NCBI GenBank assembly: GCA_903821995.1 | Contig: CAIJNI010000080.1 | Span: 62,001 to 126,000, forward strand | Length of the DNA: 64,000 bases | Direction of reading: 5' to 3' | Source of the DNA: an uncultured beta proteobacterium | GTDB taxonomy: Bacteria; Pseudomonadota; Gammaproteobacteria; Burkholderiales; Burkholderiaceae | Notes under the pieces: generated by a model | Seen by the model: only the letters and a program-made list of their open reading frames with translations | Told to the model about the DNA's origin: nothing | Databases searched by the model: none | Program-made: the position numbers and the translations under genes | Shown here: positions 9,942-18,733 of the stretch, piece after piece | Numbering within the stretch: the stretch's first letter is position 1 | Layout of the letters: every line of letters starts with the position of its first letter

Positions 9942-11271
9942 TTCATTAAACCCAGAATCCACCACATCACAAGAACTGATGTGGCCACAAATTCCTCTTG
10001 CCCAAGCCCTTAGGCCAAGATCTATTTCCGATCTCGTAGGTCAAGAGCATTTGTTAGGACTTGGTCAACCCCTTGAAGTTGCTTTTGCAACTAAGAAAAT
10101 ACACTCTATGATTTTATGGGGACCTCCAGGGGTTGGGAAAACAACTCTTGCACGACTCATGGCAAAAATATTTGCTCTAAAGTTTATTGCCCTCTCTGCT
10201 GTTCTTGCTGGCGTTAAAGATATTCGTGAAGCCATACTCTGTGCAGAAAATTATCTAAAAGATACCGGCCAGCAAACAATCTTATTTGTTGATGAGATTC
10301 ACCGATTCAACAAAAGCCAACAAGATGCACTTTTACCATTTGTTGAATCAGGTTTATTAACTTTTATTGGTGCAACAACAGAGAATCCATCGTTTGAAGT
10401 GAACAATGCCCTCTTATCAAGGTCTCAAACATACATCTTAAAGCCACTCGATTTAAAAGATTTAAAAAGTCTCTATTTAAAAGCCATGATATTCCTTGGC
10501 GAAAAATCAAAATTAACATTAAATGAGGATGCTATTGAACTATTAGCATCTTTTGCAGATGGTGATGGACGTAGGTTCTTAAATTTACTTGAACAAGTTA
10601 TCCACAGTACTAATCATCAGAAGATAACATCTCCAGACAAGATTTTTTTAGAAAAACTTTTGTCCCAAAATCCTCGTCGATTTGATAAAAGTGGTGAGGA
10701 ATTCTATGACCAAATATCAGCTCTACATAAATCTGTTCGAGGCTCTCATCCAGATGCCGCCCTTTATTGGCTTTGTCGGATGCTAGATGGTGGTACCGAT
10801 CCAATTTATCTTGCCAGACGCATTATTCGAATGGCGTGGGAAGATATTGGTCTAGCAGACCCCAGAGCAATCCAACTTGCTAATGATGCAGCACAAACCT
10901 ACGAAAGACTAGGCTCTCCCGAAGGTGATTTAGCATTGGGTGAAGCAGTCATCTATCTTGCAATAGCGCCTAAAAGTAATGCAGCCTATAAAGCATTTAA
11001 CCAAGCCCGTTCATTTGTAATCAAAGATCATAGTCGAGCAGTACCCTTGCACCTTAGAAACGCCCCGACTAACCTTATGAAAAACCTTGATTATGGTCGC
11101 GATTACCGATATGCACATGACGAACCCAACGGGTATGCTGCTGGCGAAAACTATTTACCAGAAAAAATGCAAGAACCGAACTGGTATCAGCCCTCTGACA
11201 GGGGTTTAGAACAGAAAATCTCTGAAAAAATGTTGTGGCTCCGAGAATTAGATAAAAAGATAAAAGACTAA
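9925..11271 (+). CDS. rarA: Replication-associated recombination protein A (AAA+ ATPase)
   Basis: RarA/MgsA acts at stalled replication forks and interacts with SSB. The 448 residues show Walker [10 protein letters not shown] (about residues 66-74), Walker [16 protein letters not shown], sensor-1 [11 protein letters not shown] with NNALLSRS after it, and the C-terminal MRA/RarA region ([35 protein letters not shown]). The GTG start at 9925 overlaps the preceding gene by 17 bp. An in-frame ATG at 9979 gives a protein that begins close to the conserved [10 protein letters not shown] segment and may be the true start. Confidence 0.95.
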   Translation: MSITTDSLNPESTTSQELMWPQIPLAQALRPRSISDLVGQEHLLGLGQPLEVAFATKKIHSMILWGPPGVGKTTLARLMAKIFALKFIALSAVLAGVKDIREAILCAENYLKDTGQQTILFVDEIHRFNKSQQDALLPFVESGLLTFIGATTENPSFEVNNALLSRSQTYILKPLDLKDLKSLYLKAMIFLGEKSKLTLNEDAIELLASFADGDGRRFLNLLEQVIHSTNHQKITSPDKIFLEKLLSQNPRRFDKSGEEFYDQISALHKSVRGSHPDAALYWLCRMLDGGTDPIYLARRIIRMAWEDIGLADPRAIQLANDAAQTYERLGSPEGDLALGEAVIYLAIAPKSNAAYKAFNQARSFVIKDHSRAVPLHLRNAPTNLMKNLDYGRDYRYAHDEPNGYAAGENYLPEKMQEPNWYQPSDRGLEQKISEKMLWLRELDKKIKD

Positions 11272-11393
11272 TTGCCCCAGAGTATGTTGCTGTTATTTTA
11301 ATATTTCTTATATCATCATGATGCATGACGTCTTATTATTGAAATCAACTCTAGTTAATTGAAACATATTATTAAACTTCTAAGGATTTTAAG

Positions 11394-12356
11394 ATGAAAA
11401 AATTACAACAATTAATTAGCATCATATTGCTTTCCTATGCCAGCATTTCTTTAGCGCAGAACTACCCAAATAAACCAATCAAAATTTATGTAGGCTATGG
11501 GGCTGGAGGTGCTGTTGATCTAGTCGCAAGATCACTTGCTAAAAGCCTCACAACCTCGCTCAATCAAACTATTATTGTAGAAAATAAACCTGGGGCTGGG
11601 GCAAATATTGCTACTAAACAAACCATTGAAAGTCCTGCTGATGGATATACATTAATGCTTGCTGCAAACGCATTATCTGCAAATATGGCCCTTTATAAGC
11701 CACAACCTTATAACGTAGATACTGATTTAATTCCCATTTCCCTGGTAGGTCATGTTCCCGTTGTTCTTGCAACAACAGTAGGCGGTAAGTATCAATCTTT
11801 AAAAGACTTGATAGTCGCAGCCAAATCACAACCAGATTTGATTACCTATGGTTCTCCAGGAAATGGAGCGACTCCTCATATGGCTGTTAAATTTTTTGAA
11901 CAGGCATCTGGCATATCTCTAAAACATGTCCCCTATAAGGGTGGACCTCCTGCTATTACTGATTTAATTGGAGGCCAAATAGATTTAGTCGCGATGAATT
12001 TGCTAGAGGTTGCCCCTCAAGTTAAAAGTGGAAAACTTAAGATCATTGCGATTATGAGTAAGAAACGTTCGCTAATTTTTCCAGAAGTTCCTACAGTTGC
12101 AGAAAGTGGTTTTCCTGGATTTGAAGCAGCAGTTTGGTACGGTATCGTTGCACCGATAAAAACCCCCGAGACCGTAGTTGAATTACTCTACGCAGAAATC
12201 CAAAAATCCTTAGCAACCCCTGACATGAAAGAGAGACTAGCATCTGTTGGTGGAGAGGTCACTCCTTTACCAAGATCTGAATTTATTAATTTACTAAAGT
12301 CAGAGTTTAAACGTTACGATAAACTTGTCAGAGAAGCCAATATACATCCAGATTAA
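11394..12356 (+). CDS. Bug/TctC-family periplasmic solute receptor
   Basis: These receptors bind carboxylates and similar small polar molecules for tripartite tricarboxylate transporters, or act as sensors. The 320 residues start with a signal peptide (cleavage near SLAQNYP). The canonical order follows: YPNKPIKIYVGYGAGGAVDLVAR, then ENKPGAGANIATK, SPADGYTLMLA, HVPYKGGPPAITDLIGGQID and PTVAESGFPGFEA. No transporter gene is adjacent; the neighbours are rarA (122 bp upstream) and the convergent DUF6152 cluster. Its ligand cannot be told. Confidence 0.93.
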   Translation: MKKLQQLISIILLSYASISLAQNYPNKPIKIYVGYGAGGAVDLVARSLAKSLTTSLNQTIIVENKPGAGANIATKQTIESPADGYTLMLAANALSANMALYKPQPYNVDTDLIPISLVGHVPVVLATTVGGKYQSLKDLIVAAKSQPDLITYGSPGNGATPHMAVKFFEQASGISLKHVPYKGGPPAITDLIGGQIDLVAMNLLEVAPQVKSGKLKIIAIMSKKRSLIFPEVPTVAESGFPGFEAAVWYGIVAPIKTPETVVELLYAEIQKSLATPDMKERLASVGGEVTPLPRSEFINLLKSEFKRYDKLVREANIHPD

Positions 12357-12442
12357 TCACTACATCTAAATAAGAAGGTTCTGTGGATTCAAATCAGGAG
12401 TTATTAATTAATACTACAACTGAAGAATCTGCCCTTAAGTTC

Positions 12443-12886
12443 TTATTTTGTTTCCTCTAAATTAGGGCTTTCTTGGGCTCTGATATTTGCGGTATAAAAT
12501 TTTCCTGTTTCAGCAATCGTGATTTTTTTAAGTGCGCCTCCTTTTGTACCATTTCTAAGTGGGCTAAAGCTTACGGTAACCTTATCGCCTCCCTTAACAG
12601 CAGTGCGAGACCACCCTCCTGCACGAATTAAATTACCAGGACTAGTCATTTCCATCAACCAAAGAGTTGGCTCTTCACCCTCTTTAACAACCCCAGTAAC
12701 AAAAATAGCCACATGGGGATTTGTCCATTGCACTTCCTTAACAGTACCAGTAATTATTAAAGTCTGGTTATGGTCAAACATCGTTGTTGAATGGTGAGCA
12801 TCAGCCAAAAATGTAAACATTCCCAAAGATGAGATTAGAAATAAGGCTGTTAAGCCTTGTGCTTTTTTGATCAAGATAGATAACAT
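12443..12886 (-). CDS. DUF6152 family secreted protein
   Basis: This 147-residue protein has a signal peptide ending near ADAHHS. The mature part starts with the HHSTTMFD segment, followed by IITGTVKEVQWTNPHVAIFV, which is the recognisable core of DUF6152: a small beta-rich domain that looks like an OB-type barrel. Function is unknown. It has a good AGGAG ribosome site. It is the last gene of a minus-strand cluster with a WSG-type secreted protein and two DUF6644 membrane proteins. The paired His at the mature N-terminus could bind a metal; that is inference. Confidence 0.85.
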   Translation of the reverse strand: MLSILIKKAQGLTALFLISSLGMFTFLADAHHSTTMFDHNQTLIITGTVKEVQWTNPHVAIFVTGVVKEGEEPTLWLMEMTSPGNLIRAGGWSRTAVKGGDKVTVSFSPLRNGTKGGALKKITIAETGKFYTANIRAQESPNLEETK

Positions 12887-12924
12887 GTGTAAATCTCCTA
12901 AATGTCTTATTAAATTTATGATAA

Positions 12925-13767
12925 TTATTGTGGGGGAATACGGTTACCACCTACATCATATTTTATAGGCACAAAAACATCATTTCCAGCTTTATCTTTT
13001 GACTCAGCAAAAGATCCCTCTAAGCATATTCCCTCGATCATTTCGTATTTACGGGCTCTCTGTCTAAAATACACCCGAGTTGTTTTCCATGGTGCTGTCA
13101 AAACATTAGGTGCAATAATCTCAATATCGTCGTGCATGACATCTTTGGAAACTAGATGAATACGCTCTATAACTTTAACACCACCATTGTTAGGAACACC
13201 AGCTGCTTCACTCACCGCCAAAATTGTCTGAGGTCTAATTCCAGAGGTTTCAATGACCAATGTTTCGCCTTCCCAATGACCAATAGAATAACCATGAAAA
13301 CTTGGATCTGGGTCTTCAGGCATTTTCCTACCATCGGTATATATTCGACGCAAACGATTAGCATCTGACTCACCTAAAATCGTTACACGACCTGGTGTAA
13401 AGAGAAATTCAAGAGAGTTATGTGTAATTAACATCCATGAGGGCATTGCTTCAGGAAGACAGTTTGTAAATAGTGGTGTTGGTCGACCAAGTTTCTCCTC
13501 AGCTAATTGAAATTTAATCACCTCTGCCTGCGCAGGTTTCCAAGGTGGCATATTCGTTTTCACTTGCTTATCTTGATCAGAAATATTGGGGTTCCAAATG
13601 CCGCTCCAATCTGGTAACTTGCCTAAATTTGCAAAATCCTTTGCAGTTGGCGCAGGATTAAGAATTGGTTTTTCTTGGGCTTCTACAGCACAAACCAAAA
13701 TGCTTAAACACAATAAGCTACCTAAAAAATAAAATGCCTCTCTAAATTTAAAGTATTTTTTTTGCAT
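12925..13767 (-). CDS. Secreted protein of unknown function with a DWSGIW segment
   Basis: This is a 280-residue protein. I chose the ATG at 13765-13767 because an AGGGAG ribosome site lies just upstream; a longer frame extends to 13899 but would run into the previous gene. A signal peptide spans about residues 1-31 (cleavage near VEAQEKP). The mature part holds LPDWSGIWNP, a middle stretch with DPDPSFHGYSIGHWEGETLVIETSGI, and a C-terminal IKYDVGGNRIPP. I recognise this type from uncharacterised proteins that travel with DUF6152, but cannot name a function. It lies 38 bp before the DUF6152 gene and 2 bp after a DUF6644 gene. Confidence 0.78.
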   Translation of the reverse strand: MQKKYFKFREAFYFLGSLLCLSILVCAVEAQEKPILNPAPTAKDFANLGKLPDWSGIWNPNISDQDKQVKTNMPPWKPAQAEVIKFQLAEEKLGRPTPLFTNCLPEAMPSWMLITHNSLEFLFTPGRVTILGESDANRLRRIYTDGRKMPEDPDPSFHGYSIGHWEGETLVIETSGIRPQTILAVSEAAGVPNNGGVKVIERIHLVSKDVMHDDIEIIAPNVLTAPWKTTRVYFRQRARKYEMIEGICLEGSFAESKDKAGNDVFVPIKYDVGGNRIPPQ

Positions 13768-13769
13768 TA

Positions 13770-14288
13770 CTAACTCCCTAAAGTTGGCAATAAAGTAAAC
13801 CCGATCCAGCGACCACAAATAATGATTGTAATCCAGAGTAGAAGTGAGATAATTCCTGCAATCTTTGCAGCACGAGGCGGTTGTGCGTGAGGTACCCAAG
13901 ATGACATTTGACTACCTGTTATCTTCTGAAAAATGAGCATATTAATAGCAGCTCCGATCAACAAACACATCTTAATCAAAAAAAACTCATTATGTGCATA
14001 ACTAATTGCCTTTGAAATAAATAACAATCCTCCTGTAACGAATGCTATACAAAAAGCAGTCCAGGTATAAGGCAATATCTCTAAACTTAAGCGATGAACT
14101 GAACGCTCTAAGAAACCTATATGAATTAGACGCAAATCAACCATGGCAATTGAACCAAAAAATGTTGTAATTGCTAATACATGTATAGACTCGATCCAAG
14201 GAAATAAAAAGTCATTCTCACTAATTAATATAGCTAATGCTGAGTCATTTAACCATTGTAAAAGTGAAGATATCGCCATCAATTCCAT
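13770..14288 (-). CDS. DUF6644 family membrane protein (second copy)
   Basis: This is a roughly 172-residue integral membrane protein with four or five hydrophobic spans (about residues 31-53, 72-94, 102-122 and 143-166). The segment PWIESIHVLAITTFFGSIAMVDLRLI has a His and an Asp inside a hydrophobic helix. The same pattern occurs in the adjacent paralogue, and it is typical of DUF6644 and related DUF2214/CopD-like families where haem or copper binding has been suspected. TTG then ATG follow a GGGGAAA ribosome site; I chose the ATG. It sits between the WSG protein (2 bp) and the first DUF6644 gene (9 bp). Confidence 0.78.
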   Translation of the reverse strand: MELMAISSLLQWLNDSALAILISENDFLFPWIESIHVLAITTFFGSIAMVDLRLIHIGFLERSVHRLSLEILPYTWTAFCIAFVTGGLLFISKAISYAHNEFFLIKMCLLIGAAINMLIFQKITGSQMSSWVPHAQPPRAAKIAGIISLLLWITIIICGRWIGFTLLPTLGS

Positions 14289-14297
14289 CAATTTCCC

Positions 14298-14795
14298 CTA
14301 TGTATAAGCAATCCATCGACCAGCAAAAACAATGCTGACCCAAAGGGCTAGTGAAATGAGAGCAAGCAACTTGAGGTTAAATTGGCGTTTGTTAGATTTT
14401 TGCCAGTATTGTGAATCTTCAGACATTGCTTTTGAAATAATCATCATGATGAACAACGCAATGAGTAAACAAAGCATCTTAAATTGAAAAGCTGAATTGG
14501 CTAGTGACCTTGCGGGCTCACCAATGATCATTACAAGTCCACTCATGACCAAAAAAATTAAAGCCAAATTAATCACCGGGGTGAATCGACTTAATACAAA
14601 AATTAACGGGTGATCCTTTAAGCCAATCCCCAATATCCTCAGGTTAATCATAAGAATAGAGATCAATACCGCAGAAATCCCTAACAAATGGATTGTTTGG
14701 AAGGTAGGTATAACCCATGACTGGCTTTGAATCCAATTGCTTACGGAAGTACTTTCAATAGACGCACAGAAATCTAGTAGGAACGGCGGACGCAT
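14298..14795 (-). CDS. DUF6644 family membrane protein (first copy)
   Basis: This 165-residue protein has four clear hydrophobic spans and a positively charged loop before the last. It shares with its downstream neighbour the motif PTFQTIHLLGISAVLISILMINLRIL (His inside helix one) and the C-terminal SLALWVSIVFAGRWIAY, which matches LLLWITIIICGRWIGF in the other copy. The two are tandem paralogues that may pair in the membrane. It is the first gene of the cluster; about 76 bp of non-repeat leader lies upstream before the repeat at 14871. Confidence 0.78.
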   Translation of the reverse strand: MRPPFLLDFCASIESTSVSNWIQSQSWVIPTFQTIHLLGISAVLISILMINLRILGIGLKDHPLIFVLSRFTPVINLALIFLVMSGLVMIIGEPARSLANSAFQFKMLCLLIALFIMMIISKAMSEDSQYWQKSNKRQFNLKLLALISLALWVSIVFAGRWIAYT

Positions 14796-14870
14796 GTCTC
14801 ATTTATTATTGTTTATATAACGTTAGTCTACAACAAAACAAGCCCTTTAAAGTTAAATTTCCAAGTGTTA

Positions 14871-14971
14871 CAACAATATTTATTCTTTCACCGACCCGCT
14901 AGTGGTAATCCCTCCGCTACTCATACTGACTTTGAACAACAATATTTATTCTTTCACCGACCCGCTAGTGG
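14871..14971. repeat. 35-bp direct repeat with 66-bp period at the 3' end of the RodZ-like gene
   Basis: Copy 1 is 14871-14905 and copy 2 is 14937-14971; the 35 bases are identical by eye (CAACAATATTTATTC at the left end, CCCGCTAGTGG at the right end). Copy 2 contains the stop codon and last codons (TSGSVKE) of the RodZ-like gene. Copy 1 lies past the stop and would encode the same tail and stop again. The 31 bp between the copies are unrelated to the sequence before copy 2. This looks like a recent partial tandem duplication or replacement of the gene's 3' end. Confidence 0.9.
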
Positions 14972-15953
14972 GGGTCACAACTACAGTTGGAGCTTTGGAA
15001 ATAGACTCTTGTGATACATTGACTACGATTTGACCCGATTTATCTTGGCCAGTAAGTGTGGCTGGGTTACTTCCACCTAGTACTGTACTACTAGCATCTT
15101 CTTTCTCTTTGACCGTGCCAATTGAATTTGCCTTCTGAGGCTGTGGAAAATACGGGTTAGCTGTGTTCTCCTGAAGATGAATCTCTGTCATACCTTCAGT
15201 CAAAGGATAAACACGCCACCCTTGAAAATAGATATCTAACTTAGATAAATCTGCTGACAAAATAGTATAGGGACCTTTTCCATATACCACCTTCATCTCC
15301 CCAGCCTTAATGTCTAGGGCTTGTGGCTGATTATCGGCTCCGATAATACAGGCTTGCTGGGCAATCTTTGACTGAAACACAACAAATCCCGCTGAAGCGC
15401 TCCCTCGGGTAGGTGTAAAAAATTTATCTAATTTCATTTGGATTAAACAAGGATCATCGATAGCTACTGATACTTGGTCTGTCACAACTAGTTCAGTTTT
15501 GGGAAGTATTGAGTCTGCCAAGTTCTCAGGTTGAGTTTTTTCAGAAGGCTTTGGAGCTTGAGAAGACCAAATTCCACTCCAGTAAACGCCTAATACTAAG
15601 GAAAAAACAACAAGGACTAAGCCTAAAGGACGCACAAAAGAAAAATGCATCTTAAGTTTATTTTTCTCACTTTGCATCGGTAATGTGACGTCAGGGGTAT
15701 CAATTTGACTCGGTAAATCGCCTTCAAAAGCTAATTCAGTAGGTAGGCCGAGAATTTTAGCCACTTTCTTAGCGGTCTGGATTTTGAGGAATGGGGAATA
15801 AAACCAACTATCACCCCCTTCCTCTATTTGAGTCATATGAAATTCTTTCAGGCATAACTGGCCAGCTAATTGCTGACGCGATAATCCCTTTGCTTCACGA
15901 GCTTGACGAAATGCTTCACCATTAATTAACGGAATACTCACACTCGAACTCAC
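14946..15953 (-). CDS. RodZ-like protein (Xre HTH, one membrane span, DUF4115-like domain)
   Basis: 335 residues with RodZ architecture: an N-terminal helix-turn-helix (ARREAKGLSRQQ-like stretch AREAKGLSRQQLAGQL, about residues 18-33), a charged linker, one membrane span (about residues 109-127) and a periplasmic part. The periplasmic segment KAGEMKVVYGKGPYTILSADL with DIYFQGWRVYPL resembles DUF4115. RodZ links MreB to the cell-wall machinery. The usual rodZ sits beside ispG, which is not the case here, so this may be a second, divergent copy. The start is GTG at 15953; another GTG at 15941 has a slightly better ribosome site. The 3' end is duplicated (14871-14971). Confidence 0.75.
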   Translation of the reverse strand: MSSSVSIPLINGEAFRQAREAKGLSRQQLAGQLCLKEFHMTQIEEGGDSWFYSPFLKIQTAKKVAKILGLPTELAFEGDLPSQIDTPDVTLPMQSEKNKLKMHFSFVRPLGLVLVVFSLVLGVYWSGIWSSQAPKPSEKTQPENLADSILPKTELVVTDQVSVAIDDPCLIQMKLDKFFTPTRGSASAGFVVFQSKIAQQACIIGADNQPQALDIKAGEMKVVYGKGPYTILSADLSKLDIYFQGWRVYPLTEGMTEIHLQENTANPYFPQPQKANSIGTVKEKEDASSTVLGGSNPATLTGQDKSGQIVVNVSQESISKAPTVVVTPTSGSVKE

Positions 15954-15954
15954 T

Positions 15955-15972
15955 TATATTTAAATAAATATA
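15955..15972. promoter_or_regulatory. Palindrome next to the RodZ-like start
   Basis: TATATTTA-AA-TAAATATA is an 8-bp perfect inverted repeat with a 2-bp spacer, placed immediately upstream of the GTG start of the HTH-containing RodZ-like gene. It could be an operator, perhaps autoregulatory, or only AT-rich leader. There is no Shine-Dalgarno in it. Confidence 0.3.
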
Positions 15973-16110
15973 GACCAATACTATTAACGGCAGATAAAAG
16001 GTAAAAATGAAACTAAATACTCAATATCATTAATAATAAGAGAGAATTAATGACATTTCCTATGTAAATGTTATTTTTAAATCAATAAAGTACATAAAGG
16101 GCTCGCAAAT

Positions 16111-17247
16111 ATGTCTTCAATTAACTATTTAACGCAAATCCATATTGAACATGGTGCATTACGCCATCTAAAGACAGAGTGCGCCAGACTGGAAATTGAC
16201 AATCCACTATTTATTTCTGACCAAGGGGTTAAAGCTGCTGGACTATTACAAAGAGCAATTGATGCCTATGATGGCGCTCAATATTCAATATTTGATCAAA
16301 CACCATCTAATCCCACTGAATCTGCGGTTCTCATAGCTCGGGAAATCTACCTCAAGAACAATTGTGATGGCCTAATTGCTATTGGTGGTGGATCTTCCAT
16401 TGATTGTGCAAAAGCAGTAGCTATTTTGGCAACACATCCAGAGAATTTAGTGACATATGCAACTATTGAAGGTGGATCCTCTAAAATCACATCAGCAGCA
16501 GCTCCCTTGATCGCAATACCTACAACCAGTGGCACTGGAAGTGAAGTGGCACGAGGTGCCATCGTGATACTTAATGATGGTCGTAAGGTAGGATTTCATT
16601 CTTGGTCCCTCATGCCTAAAGTAGCGATTTGCGACCCTGAGTTAACGCTTTCCCTCCCCCCACTTCTAACTGCTGCAACTGGCATGGATGCCATAGCCCA
16701 CTGTATGGAGACTTTTATGGCTGCACCTTTTAACCCTCCAGCTGATGGAATAGCTCTAGATGGTCTTGCTCGAGCTTGGGAATATATTGAACTTGCTACG
16801 CAGGACGGCAGCAATAAAGAAGCTCGCTTACAAATGATGTCAGCCTCAATGCAAGGAGCTATGGCTTTTCAAAAGGGCTTAGGCTGTGTCCACAGTCTTT
16901 CTCATAGCCTTGGTGGCATCAATCCAAAACTTCATCATGGGACCCTCAATGCCATGTTTTTACCAGCTGTCGTAGATTTCAATTCAGAGGCACAATCAGT
17001 GATTTATGAAAAAAGGTTACAACGAATGGCTAATGTGATGCAACTGCAATCGGGAAGTGATATCTCACAAGCCCTTCGCGATATGAATCGACGGCTGGGC
17101 TTACCGTCAGGTTTAAAAGCTATGGGTGTAATGGAAGAGCAATTTTCTTCAATTATTCATGGCGCCATTCTGGACCATTGCCATCTCATGAACCCCAGAA
17201 TTGCTTCTTCTCATGATTATCAGGAACTTCTTTTGCAATCGATGTAA
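16111..17247 (+). CDS. Iron-containing alcohol dehydrogenase
   Basis: 378 residues of the group III (Fe-ADH) family, which oxidise or reduce alcohols, aldehydes or related substrates with NAD(P). Visible motifs are GGGSSIDCAKA (about residues 92-102, nucleotide site), TTSGTGSEVARGAI, the metal-ligand helix TGMDAIAHCMETFMA, and GCVHSLSHSLGG with HHGTLNAM supplying the other His ligands. The DAIAH form resembles maleylacetate reductase and lactaldehyde reductase relatives, so the substrate is open. It stands alone, divergent from the RodZ-like gene. Confidence 0.93.
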   Translation: MSSINYLTQIHIEHGALRHLKTECARLEIDNPLFISDQGVKAAGLLQRAIDAYDGAQYSIFDQTPSNPTESAVLIAREIYLKNNCDGLIAIGGGSSIDCAKAVAILATHPENLVTYATIEGGSSKITSAAAPLIAIPTTSGTGSEVARGAIVILNDGRKVGFHSWSLMPKVAICDPELTLSLPPLLTAATGMDAIAHCMETFMAAPFNPPADGIALDGLARAWEYIELATQDGSNKEARLQMMSASMQGAMAFQKGLGCVHSLSHSLGGINPKLHHGTLNAMFLPAVVDFNSEAQSVIYEKRLQRMANVMQLQSGSDISQALRDMNRRLGLPSGLKAMGVMEEQFSSIIHGAILDHCHLMNPRIASSHDYQELLLQSM

Positions 17248-17348
17248 ACGCCCAAACAGATCTTTAGCTAGATTCTCTTAAAAGTATTAATATAGGAGTA
17301 AGTTGGCCAGCAATTTTTTTATTGTGGAAGCTTATAAGAAAGAAAGTC

Positions 17349-17897
17349 ATGAAACTCACTAAATATACAATTAATGCAATTTTTAGTATGTTTGTATTTT
17401 GTTTCTTTTCAATAGGCAGTCATTCAGCCGTTATTTCTGGTGAAACAATATTTGGTAAGGTAGTCAGTATTGCAGATGGCGATACTCTGACCGTACTGAA
17501 CAAAGAAAATCATGAAGTTCGAATTCGGCTAGTCGGTATTGACTGCCCAGAAAAATCTCAAGCCTTTGGCGGTAGAGCAAAACGTCTACTAAGTGAAAAG
17601 GTATTTGGGCATAATGTGCGGGTCGAAACGCGAGGTCAAGATAATTTCCAAAGAACTCTTGGAGTTATTCGATTTGCTGACCTGGATATTAATGAGTATT
17701 TGATCATGGAGGGCGTTGCTTGGCATTATAAGAAATATGCCTCAACTCAACCGCCAGAGGAAGCAAAACGCTACGCTAATGCTGAGCAATCTGCAAAAGC
17801 CGCAAAACGTGGGCTCTGGGCACAGGATAACCCTACCCCACCCTGGGAATTTAGGGCGCAAAAAAACAAAAACAGCAAATCAAGCGAAACGAATTAA
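17349..17897 (+). CDS. Exported thermonuclease family protein (SNase fold)
   Basis: About 182 residues from the ATG at 17349; a longer TTG-started frame adds nine residues and is less likely. A signal peptide of about 29 residues is followed by the staphylococcal-nuclease domain. Seen are KVVSIADGDTLTVL (calcium-site Asp residues), IRLVGIDCPEKSQAFG (first catalytic Arg and Glu), QRTLGVIRF (second Arg) and EQSAKAAKRGLWAQ. It is probably a secreted or periplasmic nuclease. The C-terminal tail is lysine/asparagine-rich. It lies 35 bp before the Hyi-like gene. Confidence 0.92.
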   Translation: MKLTKYTINAIFSMFVFCFFSIGSHSAVISGETIFGKVVSIADGDTLTVLNKENHEVRIRLVGIDCPEKSQAFGGRAKRLLSEKVFGHNVRVETRGQDNFQRTLGVIRFADLDINEYLIMEGVAWHYKKYASTQPPEEAKRYANAEQSAKAAKRGLWAQDNPTPPWEFRAQKNKNSKSSETN

Positions 17898-17932
17898 GTT
17901 TAAATATTTAACTATATTTAAAGACCACTTTT

Positions 17933-18709
17933 ATGCCAATATTTACCGCAAATACATCCTTGTTATATACCGAAGTAGATTTTTTAGAGCGTTTTGAGCT
18001 AGCTTCTAAAGATGGGTTTGATTGGGTTGAGTTTCAATATCCCTATAGCTATCCGAGTGAACAAATTGTCGAATCATTAAACCTTGCGGGTACCAAGTTA
18101 TCACTCATGAATTCTTTCCCGGGAAATGACGCTTTAGGTGAGCGAGGAATTGCAATATTTCCTCAACGTCGTTCGGAGTTTCTAGATCAATTAGAAATTT
18201 CTTTAGACTATTTGTTGGCCTTTGATTGTCCAAGAATTCACGTAATGGCGGGGATTGCCCCACAAGACCATGACTACGAAGAACTGATGAATTGTTATCT
18301 TGATAACATCATTGCCGCTGCAGAATTATTCAGACCCCATAATATCGATGTTCTTATTGAGCCAATAAACACCCAAGATATGCCTGGCTATTTTATTAAT
18401 TATCAAGATGAAGCTATAACCGTCATAGAGCAATTAAATTTACATAATGTAAGGTTGCAAATGGATTTTTATCACTTACAAATGATGGAAGGCAATATTA
18501 CTCAAAAGTTAGTCAAATACTTCGAACACATTGGGCATATTCAAATTGCTGGAGTCCCAGGACGTCACGAACCAAGTATTGGCGAAATTAATTATCCCTT
18601 TTTGTTCCATCTTCTTGATGAAATGGATTATACGGGCCATGTGGGATGTGAATATCATCCCAAAGCAGGAACTTCCTCCGGCTTAAGCTGGCTACGGGAC
18701 TTTCAATAA
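17933..18709 (+). CDS. Hydroxypyruvate isomerase-family TIM barrel (Hyi/OtnI type)
   Basis: 258 residues of the xylose-isomerase-like superfamily. The metal-binding carboxylates appear as VLIEPINTQDMPGYF (Glu near residue 140), VRLQMDFYHLQMMEGN (Asp near residue 174), HIQIAGVPGRHEP and GCEYHPK (Glu near residue 240). These match Hyi/OtnI, which isomerise hydroxypyruvate or 2-oxo-tetronate. The neighbours downstream (hydroxyacid dehydrogenase, aldolase, sugar-acid dehydratase) fit sugar-acid breakdown, although peptide deformylase intervenes on the other strand. Confidence 0.9.
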   Translation: MPIFTANTSLLYTEVDFLERFELASKDGFDWVEFQYPYSYPSEQIVESLNLAGTKLSLMNSFPGNDALGERGIAIFPQRRSEFLDQLEISLDYLLAFDCPRIHVMAGIAPQDHDYEELMNCYLDNIIAAAELFRPHNIDVLIEPINTQDMPGYFINYQDEAITVIEQLNLHNVRLQMDFYHLQMMEGNITQKLVKYFEHIGHIQIAGVPGRHEPSIGEINYPFLFHLLDEMDYTGHVGCEYHPKAGTSSGLSWLRDFQ

Positions 18710-18733
18710 ATTTGTAGCAGGATTAGAGGATCA

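Noticed and set aside
12925..13899. Longer start for the WSG-type secreted protein
   Set aside because: The extension would overlap the DUF6644 gene and hide the signal peptide. The ATG at 13765-13767 has a good ribosome site.
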